DNA of 50,252 bases from Atopobiaceae bacterium UBA5363 (GTDB taxonomy: Bacteria; Actinomycetota; Coriobacteriia; Coriobacteriales; Atopobiaceae): the NCBI GenBank assembly GCA_002407925.1, contig DHPN01000009.1:75674-125925 (forward strand), read 5' to 3'. A program made the position numbers and the translations under genes. The first letter of the stretch is position 1. Each line of letters begins with the position of its first letter. This document shows, in pieces, positions 7,457 to 15,462 of this stretch. A model generated the notes under the pieces. It ran no database searches. It had not been told where the DNA came from and saw only the letters and a list, made by a program, of their open reading frames with translations.

Positions 7457-8872
7457 TCAGTCCTCTTCGTCGGCAGAGCCGCTATCTTGTGTCGTGTCAG
7501 TTAGGTTGAGTGCCACGGTCTCCTCCTCGGAAAGCCCGTCTTCAATTGCTGCGGTTGAGGAGTTCTGCGCGGTGACGGTCACAGCGCGTCGCTCTGTTAC
7601 CGGCTGGCCGTTGGTGTCTGTGCCAGTTACTACCATCACATAGCTTGAGCCGCTGCTGTCAGTTTGGATGGCAGAATTCGGCACGCAAAGCGCGTTTGGG
7701 ACCTGTTGCGAGACGATCTGCACGCTGGCGGTCATGCCAGGCTTGATGCGTGAGTCAGGTGAAGAGATGAGCAGATCCACAGCATAGGTCACAATGCCGC
7801 TGTCGCTTGTAGAGGAGGTGTTCGTTGAAGCGACCGTTGCAATGGAACGTACAGTTGCGTCGCAGCTCACATCTGGCAGCGCCGAGAAGCTGACGGTGGC
7901 GCTCTGTCCGACGGATACCTGGGGAATGTCAACTTCGTTAACCTGTACGGTCACAATCAGCTGTGAAAGATCAGCTATCTTGATGAAATCTTCGGAAGAG
8001 CTCAGCGTTGTTGCTGAGGAGCTTGTGCCTATTGTTGAGCCAACAGCTTGGCCGGACACGGCATTCATCTCAATGATGCTTCCAGCGCTGGGTGCCGTTA
8101 CGGTTCTTTTGGCCGCCATTGCCACAGCCTTATCGTAGGATGATTGGTCTGACTGCAAGGTGAGCTGGGCAGAGGTGAGGTTTGCCTGAGCTTGCGCGAC
8201 CGAGGTGGTGCCGGATGTCTGGTTGCCGCTAGCCGCGTCTGCGCCAGAAGTCGCGCTGCTTGCGGCATTCGCCTCATTAAGGGCCGTTTGAGCAGCAGAG
8301 ATAGCATTTTTGTCTTTTTCCACCTGCAATGCAGCGTCGTCCACTGCTGTGTCGAGAGAGTCATTTTTGATAGTGAAGAGCACATCTCCGGCCGAGACGC
8401 TGTCGCCTTCCTTGACGTCGACCTCGTCAATCGTTCCTTCGACTTCAGGAGATACGATAACAGACGACACAGGCTCAGCATTGCCAGTGGCGCTTACGCT
8501 TTTGGTGAAGTCTTCACGGGTGACAGTTGCGGTCTCAATGTCTGATGCAGAAGAGGCCTCTTGCTGGTTGAGATGGTTGGCAACGAGCACTGCGGCGACA
8601 ACGGCAATGGTCCCGACTAGGATGGCAATGCGTATGTTGCGTTTCTTGCGTCGTTGTTTACGATGCTTTGCCAAACTTTTGTAGGCAAGGCTGTCTTCCA
8701 GCGTATCGCCCTCACCTTTGTCATCGGCAGTGTTGGCAGCATGCTTTGACGATACCAGTGTCGTCTCATTGCCTCGTCCATTGAGCTTTGAGCGTTGAGG
8801 TTCAGTAGAGGTGCTCTGCCCATCATTATCTTCTCTTTTTGAAGCGTCTAGCTCGTGCTTGGAATGAAACAT
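7457..8872 (-). CDS. MacA/HlyD-like membrane-fusion adaptor
   Basis: A 471-residue adaptor with an unusually long, charged cytoplasmic N-terminus (residues 1-80, ending in RKQRRKKRN) and one membrane segment at about 81-99. Outside follow a split lipoyl domain (VEGTIDEVDVKEGDSVSAGD, then VTAPSAGSI), a coiled-coil hairpin between the halves (about 190-260, Ala/Gln/Asn-rich), a beta-barrel region and a C-terminal acidic tail. Family members bridge MacB to an outer-membrane TolC; with no outer membrane expected here it may act as a substrate-handling chaperone in the wall zone, as YknX-type proteins do. GAAAGAGA precedes the ATG. It is the first gene of the operon. Confidence 0.88.
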   Translation of the reverse strand: MFHSKHELDASKREDNDGQSTSTEPQRSKLNGRGNETTLVSSKHAANTADDKGEGDTLEDSLAYKSLAKHRKQRRKKRNIRIAILVGTIAVVAAVLVANHLNQQEASSASDIETATVTREDFTKSVSATGNAEPVSSVIVSPEVEGTIDEVDVKEGDSVSAGDVLFTIKNDSLDTAVDDAALQVEKDKNAISAAQTALNEANAASSATSGADAASGNQTSGTTSVAQAQANLTSAQLTLQSDQSSYDKAVAMAAKRTVTAPSAGSIIEMNAVSGQAVGSTIGTSSSATTLSSSEDFIKIADLSQLIVTVQVNEVDIPQVSVGQSATVSFSALPDVSCDATVRSIATVASTNTSSTSDSGIVTYAVDLLISSPDSRIKPGMTASVQIVSQQVPNALCVPNSAIQTDSSGSSYVMVVTGTDTNGQPVTERRAVTVTAQNSSTAAIEDGLSEEETVALNLTDTTQDSGSADEED

Positions 8873-8960
8873 AGAGAGTCTCTTTCAATGAGGTCGATGA
8901 AGCTAAAAGACCAAAACCTAGTCTAAGGGTTTACTTTACTCTAGAAAAGCAGCGAAAAAC

Positions 8961-8988
8961 TTGCTTTGATGAGATCTCTCCATATACA
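8961..8988 (+). promoter_or_regulatory. candidate promoter for the pseudouridine synthase gene
   Basis: TTGCTT and TATACA lie 16 bases apart in the divergent region between the adaptor gene and the synthase gene. Transcription would begin near 8995. Confidence 0.3.
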
Positions 8989-9027
8989 GATACCTGCCTG
9001 CATGCCTTTGCTGTTTTGTCTAAGAGA

Positions 9028-9984
9028 ATGCTATCCAAAACGGGTTCATTACTTACTATGATAGACTTCATGAACAAGCGAATGACATATCTTGGCTGTG
9101 ACGGCTCCCATGTCTGCTGGCGGGTTAATGAGAGTTGCACTGCCTCACAAGTATTGAGAAGCATCAGCCTCTCGCACAAGCAGGCAATGCAGGCGATGCA
9201 AGAGCACAGAGTCTTGGTGGATGGAAGTGCTCCTAGCTGGAATGCTGAGTTTAAGTCCAATGCTAAGGTCAGCTTGGAGTTGACTCATCGGCTACCGGAC
9301 ACTTTGCCCCCAGATCCTCTTGTTGTTGCCCATGATCCCTTTTTTCTTGTAGCTAACAAGCCTGCCGGCCTCCTTGTCCATGGGGACGGCACCACCTCTG
9401 CTACGTTGACGGAAAGGTTAACGGTGTTGCTGGCTTCGCATGGATCTGATGTCGTGCCACAGGCCGTGCAGCGCCTTGATCTTCCAACCACAGGGCTCGT
9501 GCTTTTTTCGCTTACCAAAGAGTTTCAGCCTTGTTTTGACATGCTGGTTGAAAAAGGTGACATGCGTAAAACGTACCTTGCTGTTGTTTGGGGGGCCTTT
9601 CCAAGTAGCTTGCAACGTATCGAAGCCCCAATTGGGCGAGATAGGCATGATGCACGGCGCATGCGTGTAAGCCGGACAGGCAAAGAGGCAACCACAGTCG
9701 TGCATATCCTTGGGCGCCGCCATGGTAGCACCTTATTGGGCGTGGAGATCCTCTCAGGACGACGCCACCAAATTCGCGTGCATCTTGCCAACGCGGGATT
9801 TCCTCTTATGGGAGATCTGCTTTATGGGGGTAAGCCATGCGATGGTGGGCTAATGCTTCACGCTTGGCGCGAAGCATTTGTTCACCCCGTAACTAATGTC
9901 CCCATTGACCTTGAGGCTCCTATGCCATCTCGCTTTTGCAAGCTTGGTTTTTCTGACGGCGATCTTCAGGAAAGCAGCATATAA
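9028..9984 (+). CDS. RluA-family pseudouridine synthase
   Basis: A protein of about 318 residues that should isomerise uridine to pseudouridine in rRNA or tRNA. The N-terminal part resembles a weak S4-like segment (SQVLRSISLSHKQAMQAM, then HRVLVDG). The catalytic domain has LVANKPAGLLVHG, the active-site block QRLDLPTTGLVLF with the catalytic Asp, KTYLAVVWG, and GRRHQIRVHLA with GFPLMGDLLYGG near the end. The usual His before RLD is replaced by Gln. No start has a clear ribosome site: a TTG at 9016, ATGs at 9028, 9058 and 9082 are all possible, and family similarity begins at about 9082. The target nucleotide is unknown. Confidence 0.85.
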   Translation: MLSKTGSLLTMIDFMNKRMTYLGCDGSHVCWRVNESCTASQVLRSISLSHKQAMQAMQEHRVLVDGSAPSWNAEFKSNAKVSLELTHRLPDTLPPDPLVVAHDPFFLVANKPAGLLVHGDGTTSATLTERLTVLLASHGSDVVPQAVQRLDLPTTGLVLFSLTKEFQPCFDMLVEKGDMRKTYLAVVWGAFPSSLQRIEAPIGRDRHDARRMRVSRTGKEATTVVHILGRRHGSTLLGVEILSGRRHQIRVHLANAGFPLMGDLLYGGKPCDGGLMLHAWREAFVHPVTNVPIDLEAPMPSRFCKLGFSDGDLQESSI

Positions 9985-10080
9985 GGTTCCCATGTGCAGT
10001 AGTGCGGCATATGAAGCGCATCAATAATGAGTTGCGTCATAATTGGAAATAATGAGAAGCCTTGAAAGGAAATGAAACCA

Positions 10081-11661
10081 ATGGCCAATACGATGCGTGG
10101 CGTCTATACAAGCCTCACCAAAATACGTCGTGATGTCTTTCGTGAGGTTGCAAAAATCTGCTACTCCGTTTCGTCAGATCCTTCCAAAGACGACAATGAC
10201 TTCGATGCAGCCTTTGATGAGCTACCCTACAAGATTTTGCCAGGTGATGTGGCGACGTATCGTGGGAGTGTCTTTCTTGAGCGCGCAATCATTTCAGAGC
10301 GGATACGACTTGCGATGGGTCTGCCACTGCAAGGCGTCGATAAACCTGGGCGTGTTTCCGAAGGAATTTCCGAAGCCGAAATGAAGGGTCTTGACTACTA
10401 TACGCCGCCGCTCATCAACGTCATCAAGTTCGCTTGCAACGCTTGCAAGGACAATGTCTATGAGGTTACGAACACCTGCCAAGGCTGCTTGGCGCACCCT
10501 TGTCGTGAGATATGTCCCAAAAAAGCCATCAGCTTTGTTAACAAGCATGCCTTCATTGACCAAGGAGCCTGCATTAAGTGCGGCATGTGCGCGAAGACTT
10601 GCCCCTATCATGCGATACATCATTATGTTCGTCCTTGCGCAGAGGCTTGTGGCATGCATGCGATTGGCTCCGACGAGCACGGGAGGGCTGAGATTGACTA
10701 CAAGAAATGCGTCTCTTGTGGCCAATGTCTGATCAACTGTCCCTTTGGTGCGATCGCGGACAAAAGCCAAATTGCTCAAGTGATTTTTTCGATCCTTGCT
10801 GGCGATGAGGTGATTGCAGCTGTCGCTCCTGCCTTCGTGGGGCAGTTTGGCGGCAAGGGAAATGTCGGCAAACTTCGCGAGGCTTTTAAGCTGCTCGGTT
10901 TCTCCGGCGTCGAAGAGGTGGCGCTCGGGGCTGATCTGTGCACAGTGCAAGAGGCGCAGGACTTCCTTGACGAAGTGCCAGACAAGCTGCCGTTTATGGG
11001 CACTTCCTGTTGCCCAGCATGGTCAGTCATGGCCAAAAAGGAGTTCCCTGAGCATGCTAACTGCATATCGATGGCGCTTACGCCCATGACGCTGACTGCG
11101 CGCATGATTCGAAAGCAGCATCCCCATGCGAAGATTGTCTTTGTGGGGCCTTGTGCTGCGAAGAAGCTCGAGGCGATGCGCACGAGCGTGCGCAGTGAGG
11201 TTGATTTCGTCCTGACTTTTGAAGAGATGGCTGGCATGATGGACGCCAAAGGCATCGACTATCTGTCCCTGCATGACGACAACAAAAGTGATTTTGACGT
11301 TGCAAGTGCTGACGGGCGAGGCTTTGCCGTATCAGGAGGCGTGGCCCATGCAGTGGTGGATGTAATCCATACGCGCTATCCAGACCGAAAGGTAAATGTC
11401 ATGAACGCAGAGGGCCTGAGCGAATGCCGCCAAATGATGAAAGATGCCGTTAAGGGCAAGTACCCAGGCTACCTGCTTGAGGGCATGGCGTGCCCCGGGG
11501 GTTGCGTTGCAGGCGCAGGGACGCTCGTAGCCATCAATAAAGCTTCGTCTGCGGTTAAGCGGTATGCGAAGAGATCTCCGCACGCTGTTGCGACTGAGAA
11601 TCTTTACTGTGACAAGATTGATGAGCTTACCGCTGGCTTTGAAGATGATACTGACATCTAA
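10081..11661 (+). CDS. ferredoxin-type [FeFe]-hydrogenase-like protein (group B-like)
   Basis: A 526-residue iron-sulfur protein. After a 115-residue N-terminal region come a Cys-rich segment (about residues 119-145) and two or more 4Fe-4S ferredoxin sites (C164-x2-C-x2-C-x3-C and C210-x2-C-x2-C-x3-C). The C-terminal catalytic domain has the three H-cluster signatures: TSCCPAW (C310, C311), GPCAAKK (C358) and EGMACPGGC (C471, C475). The GPCxAKK form of motif 2, instead of MPCxxK, is what I associate with group B enzymes. It would exchange electrons between ferredoxin and protons or H2, or sense H2; maturases HydEFG are not in this window. AAAGGA precedes the chosen ATG by ten bases; an ATG at 10072 is too close to it. 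Confidence 0.9.
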   Translation: MANTMRGVYTSLTKIRRDVFREVAKICYSVSSDPSKDDNDFDAAFDELPYKILPGDVATYRGSVFLERAIISERIRLAMGLPLQGVDKPGRVSEGISEAEMKGLDYYTPPLINVIKFACNACKDNVYEVTNTCQGCLAHPCREICPKKAISFVNKHAFIDQGACIKCGMCAKTCPYHAIHHYVRPCAEACGMHAIGSDEHGRAEIDYKKCVSCGQCLINCPFGAIADKSQIAQVIFSILAGDEVIAAVAPAFVGQFGGKGNVGKLREAFKLLGFSGVEEVALGADLCTVQEAQDFLDEVPDKLPFMGTSCCPAWSVMAKKEFPEHANCISMALTPMTLTARMIRKQHPHAKIVFVGPCAAKKLEAMRTSVRSEVDFVLTFEEMAGMMDAKGIDYLSLHDDNKSDFDVASADGRGFAVSGGVAHAVVDVIHTRYPDRKVNVMNAEGLSECRQMMKDAVKGKYPGYLLEGMACPGGCVAGAGTLVAINKASSAVKRYAKRSPHAVATENLYCDKIDELTAGFEDDTDI

Positions 11662-11820
11662 GGCGTCAATGGGCATCTGCTGGTTTCAGCTTAATGATAG
11701 GGAATGTACGAATAACGTAAGGGGCGCATGGTGATTGCGCTCTGCCGTAGCCTAAAAAGCCAAGTGCAAAAAATCTACATTCGGCTTCGAGTCGTTATCC
11801 TGAGCTGCTAAGCAGAGCTC

Positions 11821-12129
11821 CTAAGCGCTTTTTTCACCCTTTATTGAGGCATAGAAGGTAGCGTGATCAAAAACATCTTTTATGGTCTTACCGTGGATAA
11901 ATGGCAGGGCAAGAAATTCATCGACTGTGTCAACAAGAGCGCTGCAGTCAATAAAGTGATTTTTTGAGTTGCGACAGCGGGTGTCTTGGGCGCGCCATGC
12001 CTCATAGTTCACGTCGGTGAGATAGTAGACGTCATTGTCGACTTTCATATAGACCGAGTGATTGCAATGCAGGTAGTTGGCGAGCCCGTCATAATTTATG
12101 TCGAGTGCCTCAGCAGCCTTCTTGCCCAT
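11821..12129 (-). CDS. conserved-looking hypothetical protein, function unknown
   Basis: A small soluble protein of about 102 residues that I do not recognise. It is rich in Asn, Asp, Tyr and His. It has no signal peptide or membrane segment and only three Cys residues without motif spacing. The block VYYLTDVNYEAWRAQDT looks like a folded beta-rich core. The ATG at 12129 is chosen because GAGGAAAGGGG lies just upstream; an ATG at 12168 would add a basic 13-residue extension. It converges on the hydrogenase gene and lies downstream of the Gph-like phosphatase on the same strand. Confidence 0.6.
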   Translation of the reverse strand: MGKKAAEALDINYDGLANYLHCNHSVYMKVDNDVYYLTDVNYEAWRAQDTRCRNSKNHFIDCSALVDTVDEFLALPFIHGKTIKDVFDHATFYASIKGEKSA

Positions 12130-12275
12130 GATGCCCCTTTCCTCGTATTTACGCTTCCCTGAGGCCATCTTATCCCGAACTAATGCTTCCCAGACGATTT
12201 TTATTTGTTAGATAGGTCGGCGGATCCTATCCCTCTCTTGAAGGGGATGCAAACACAAAGCCTCCATTATGAGCT

Positions 12276-12926
12276 CTACTTGACTATGGCATTGAGTAGT
12301 TCGGATGTTGTTGAGACGATATGTGAGGCCCCCCGGGCTATAAGGAACGCTCGACTGCGAAATCCCCAATCAACGGATATGCAATCTGTACCAGCATTTG
12401 CGGCTGTTGAGATATCAACTTCCGAATCACCAATGTATACGCAACTCTTACGGGTCACGTTAAGTCCGCGCATCACTTCATTGACGACGTCGGGGGCGGG
12501 CTTGCGACGGACTCCCGTCCTTTCTCCCACGACAGCATCAAAAACATGAGGAAAGTAGTGATCAATTAGCTCTTGAACTGCAAAGTCTCCTTTGTTGGAG
12601 ACGACGGCGCAGCCGATGTCGTGCCTATGAAGCGCGGCGAGGAGCTCCTTGATGCCTGGATAGGGCGCGGTGAAATCCATGCAGTGGACGGCATAGTGGG
12701 CCTTGAACTCAGTGAGCAGCTGCTGTATGAGAGCTTCGGGAGTCTTTGGGGGCACGCTGTGCCCAATGAGGTATTTCATGCCGTAACCTAGGGCTTGGCG
12801 TACTTCGTCGAGACTACGACCGGGCATCTCGTGCTGGGCAAGCGTATGGTTAACAGAGGATGCGAGGTCAGCCAAGGTATCAAGAATCGTGCCGTCAAGG
12901 TCAAATATTGCCGTTGTATATGTCAT
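12276..12926 (-). CDS. HAD-family phosphatase, phosphoglycolate phosphatase-like
   Basis: A 216-residue HAD hydrolase. Motif I is FDLDGTILDT (nucleophile D9, acid/base D11), motif II is VVSNKG, the motif III lysine lies in RRKPAPD, and motif IV is VYIGDSEVD. The helical cap between motifs I and II, with the double glutamine/glutamate pattern of the Gph/PpaX type, suggests a small phosphometabolite such as 2-phosphoglycolate, but HAD substrates are poorly predicted from sequence. The ATG at 12926 has GTGGAG nine bases upstream; a TTG further out at 12950 is less likely. It is divergent from secG. Confidence 0.88.
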   Translation of the reverse strand: MTYTTAIFDLDGTILDTLADLASSVNHTLAQHEMPGRSLDEVRQALGYGMKYLIGHSVPPKTPEALIQQLLTEFKAHYAVHCMDFTAPYPGIKELLAALHRHDIGCAVVSNKGDFAVQELIDHYFPHVFDAVVGERTGVRRKPAPDVVNEVMRGLNVTRKSCVYIGDSEVDISTAANAGTDCISVDWGFRSRAFLIARGASHIVSTTSELLNAIVK

Positions 12927-12974
12927 GCGTATGATCTCCACACCTAACAATTGACTGAGGTTGACCGAACTTAT

Positions 12975-12985
12975 GTTAGACTAAC
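12975..12985. repeat. 11-base palindrome between gph-like gene and secG
   Basis: GTTAGACTAAC is a perfect inverted repeat with a one-base centre, lying in the divergent promoter region and next to two TTGAC boxes at 12951-12965. It could be an operator or chance. Confidence 0.2.
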
Positions 12986-13035
12986 TCCCTTGAGGGCTTA
13001 AGCTGGTGCAGCGCCTGTGTGCGGAGGAGTCTTTC

Positions 13036-13284
13036 ATGAGCATTGTAAACATCGTCTTGGTAGTCATCATGTTTCTTTCTGCATTTTTCACGTGCATCCT
13101 TATCTTGATGCACTCCGGCAAGGGGACGGGCGTCTCTGAGCTCATTGCGTCTTCTATGTATAATTCTGCGGCTGGATCGGCCGTTTGGGAGAAAAACCTT
13201 GATCGGCTGACTGTCATTTGCGGAGTGATATTCGGCGTTACGGTCCTCATTCTGTCTCTCACTTTTCCGCTTGCAACGATCTAA
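13036..13284 (+). CDS. secG: preprotein translocase subunit SecG
   Basis: An 82-residue membrane protein with the SecG plan. The first hydrophobic segment (residues 1-21) is followed by the conserved loop LMHSGKGTGVSELIASSMYNS. A second hydrophobic segment (about 55-77) ends the protein. SecG binds SecYEG and assists SecA-driven protein export. GGAGGAG is placed well ahead of the ATG at 13036, so the longer open frame from 13006 is not used. It stands alone between the Gph-like gene and the peptide-transport locus. Confidence 0.92.
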   Translation: MSIVNIVLVVIMFLSAFFTCILILMHSGKGTGVSELIASSMYNSAAGSAVWEKNLDRLTVICGVIFGVTVLILSLTFPLATI

Positions 13285-13391
13285 GAACGACATGCAGCAA
13301 AGCAACGTGGGGCAGGGGACACATTTATGGAGCGGCGCAGTCTCTGATGCTAACTCTATGTTTTTTGCATAAAGGCAGTCCGATTACCTAT

Positions 13392-13420
13392 TTTCCAAGT
13401 TCTTACACTTGCATTATAAA
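13392..13420 (+). promoter_or_regulatory. candidate promoter for the peptide-binding protein gene
   Basis: TTTCCA and TATAAA are 17 bases apart. Transcription would begin near 13427, giving a leader of about 120 bases. The rest of the 265-base gap after secG shows no gene or RNA I can recognise. Confidence 0.4.
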
Positions 13421-13549
13421 AACCTTGAAGGAAACTGTAGAGGTGCTTTACGTGGGGTAGAGACTGCAGACAAGGGCTTTGCGTCTCGTAGGAGAGGGCA
13501 GAAAGTCAACGAGTTTTCGTCTATCTGTCCCTATGTAAAAGGAGGAAAG

Positions 13550-15199
13550 ATGGCAGATCATGCAATAACTCGCCGCACCTTCGCCAAGGGAGGTCTTGCG
13601 GCAAGCGCCCTAGCGGCGCTTTCGGCCTGCGGGAAAAACAGCAATGCCTCTTCGAGCGGCTCCGGCTCGAGCTCAAGCGATGCTGGCTCTGGTGTGTTTA
13701 ATTACTACATCAACGATCCTGTCGCAATTGACCCATACAACACTCAGGAGAGCGAGGGCACCCAAGTCGAGTATGAGCTGTTTGACACGCTGCTTGACTA
13801 TGACTGGAACGAGGAGAAGGTTGTCGGCAAGGCAGCTGACAGCTGGGAGGTCAATGACTCAGCTGATGAGTTCACCTTCCATCTGCATGAGGGCGCTACA
13901 TTTCATAACGGAGACAAGGTCGATGCAGCGTCGTTTAAGCGCGGCTGGGAGCGCATCTGCGATCCGACCATGGCCACACCCTCTGAGATCAACTACCACT
14001 TGGCTCCCGTTCAAGGCTATGACGAGATGATTGCGGGTACGGCAAAGGAGCTTTCTGGCGTGGTCGCCCAAGACGATTACACGCTCGTTGTCAAGCTATC
14101 AACGCCGATGGCCGACTTCCCTTACGTTTGCTGCCATCCCGCACTTGCACCTGTGCCGCAAGCCGCCCTCGATGATCCTGACAGCTTCCTACTTGCTCCA
14201 ATAGGCAATGGCCCGTTCAAGATGGATGGCAAATGGGAATCTGGCCAATACATCGACCTCGTTCGTTTTGACGACTATTATGGTGATAAGCCAAAGATAG
14301 CCGGCATCCACTTTTCGATCCAAAAGGATCCGCAAACGGCGTACAACGAGTTCAAGGCTGGCAACATCGACTTCACCTCTATTCCAACTGGGCAATTCTC
14401 GGACGCTCAGTCAACCTATGGCATCTCTGATGACGGCTATACCGTCACGCCGAAAAAGCAAACGCTCAACGGTGCTGAGACGTCTGTCTACTACCTTGTC
14501 GTGAACATGAATGATGCGACGATGAAAGACATCAATTTGCGTCGCGCGATTAGCTTGGCCATCAACCGTCAAAACATTGTCGATACGCTGTTTGAGGGGA
14601 CGCGACAGCCTGCGACCGGCATGTTCCCGCTCATCATCGATGACGATGATGAGGATGTCTGGGATGATTGCCAATACGATCCTGATACAGCCAAGAGCTT
14701 GATCGAGCAGTACTACCCCAATGGTGTCACCATCACGCTGAGCTACAACTCCGGCGGCGGGCATGAGGATATTATGAGCTCTATTCAGGGAGACCTTCAA
14801 AATGTAGGCATCACCGTTCAGCAGAGCTCACAGGAATGGGCGGCCTACCTTTCGTCTCTGTCTGATGGCAGCTTCCAGATCGGTCGTCTCGGCTGGATCG
14901 CCGATTATCCGACAATGGATAACTTCATGTATCCGAACTTCTATTCTTCAGCGGACAATAACTACTCGAAATACAACAACCCTGACGTAGACTCGGCTAT
15001 CGATGAGGCGCGTAAGATTACGGATGACGATCAGCGCAAGGCGGCTTATCGTGACATCACAAAGACCATCTCTAAAGACTTGCCTGTTATCCCCATCATG
15101 TTCTACGCACATAACCATGTTGGATCTGAGCGCACGAAGACCATGTTCTATGATGCACAAGGCAAGGCGCATCTGTACGCGGTCGAGCTTTCTAGTTAG
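13550..15199 (+). CDS. oppA: peptide ABC transporter substrate-binding lipoprotein
   Basis: A 549-residue family 5 solute-binding protein (OppA/DppA type). The signal peptide is ITRRTFAKGGLAASALAALSAC: a twin-arginine-like motif, a hydrophobic stretch and a lipobox ending at the Cys to be lipidated. A Ser/Gly-rich linker follows. Typical family segments include FHLHEGATFHNGDKV, FKRGWERICDP, LRRAISLAINR and GWIADYPTMDNFMYP. It should capture peptides for the downstream permease. The ATG at 13550 sits four bases after AAAGGAGG, so the frame upstream is excluded. A strong terminator separates it from the permease genes, in line with the need for excess binding protein. The peptide length it prefers cannot be read from sequence. 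Confidence 0.92.
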   Translation: MADHAITRRTFAKGGLAASALAALSACGKNSNASSSGSGSSSSDAGSGVFNYYINDPVAIDPYNTQESEGTQVEYELFDTLLDYDWNEEKVVGKAADSWEVNDSADEFTFHLHEGATFHNGDKVDAASFKRGWERICDPTMATPSEINYHLAPVQGYDEMIAGTAKELSGVVAQDDYTLVVKLSTPMADFPYVCCHPALAPVPQAALDDPDSFLLAPIGNGPFKMDGKWESGQYIDLVRFDDYYGDKPKIAGIHFSIQKDPQTAYNEFKAGNIDFTSIPTGQFSDAQSTYGISDDGYTVTPKKQTLNGAETSVYYLVVNMNDATMKDINLRRAISLAINRQNIVDTLFEGTRQPATGMFPLIIDDDDEDVWDDCQYDPDTAKSLIEQYYPNGVTITLSYNSGGGHEDIMSSIQGDLQNVGITVQQSSQEWAAYLSSLSDGSFQIGRLGWIADYPTMDNFMYPNFYSSADNNYSKYNNPDVDSAIDEARKITDDDQRKAAYRDITKTISKDLPVIPIMFYAHNHVGSERTKTMFYDAQGKAHLYAVELSS

Positions 15200-15230
15200 T
15201 TTCAAGCTGCTCAGGTAGCTCTTCAAGTCT

Positions 15231-15265
15231 AAAGCGGGACATTCTCGCGGATGCCCCGCTTTTTT
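15231..15265 (+). terminator. rho-independent terminator after the peptide-binding protein gene
   Basis: AAAGCGGG and CCCGCTTT form a perfect 8-base stem with a 16-base loop, followed by a run of T. It lies between the binding-protein and permease genes. Confidence 0.85.
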
Positions 15266-15403
15266 GAGGCATCTGTCGAGATCATCATTTTGTTTCTTTT
15301 ATTTTTCGAAACAGCTATTGTGGCAGTCTATGGCCTCGTTTTTGCCTTACAGCCAGGTATAGTACAGTAATTAATCACCTTCTTTTGATGCCTAAGCGAC
15401 ATC

Positions 15404-15420
15404 CGGCGGTATAACTGCCG
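15404..15420. promoter_or_regulatory. inverted repeat upstream of oppB, possible operator
   Basis: CGGCGGT, ATA, ACTGCCG: a 7-base inverted repeat with one mismatch, 43 bases ahead of the permease start. A TATAGT box lies at 15358-15363. ATGCCTA occurs on both sides of the repeat (15388 and 15428). Confidence 0.3.
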
Positions 15421-15462
15421 TTTGGCATGCCTAGTCCACCGGATTGAGGAGAGGAACCTCAT

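Noticed and set aside
6724..8872. Macrolide-specific resistance function for the MacAB-like operon.
   Set aside because: The sequence supports the machine type only; related operons export peptides, lipids and other compounds.
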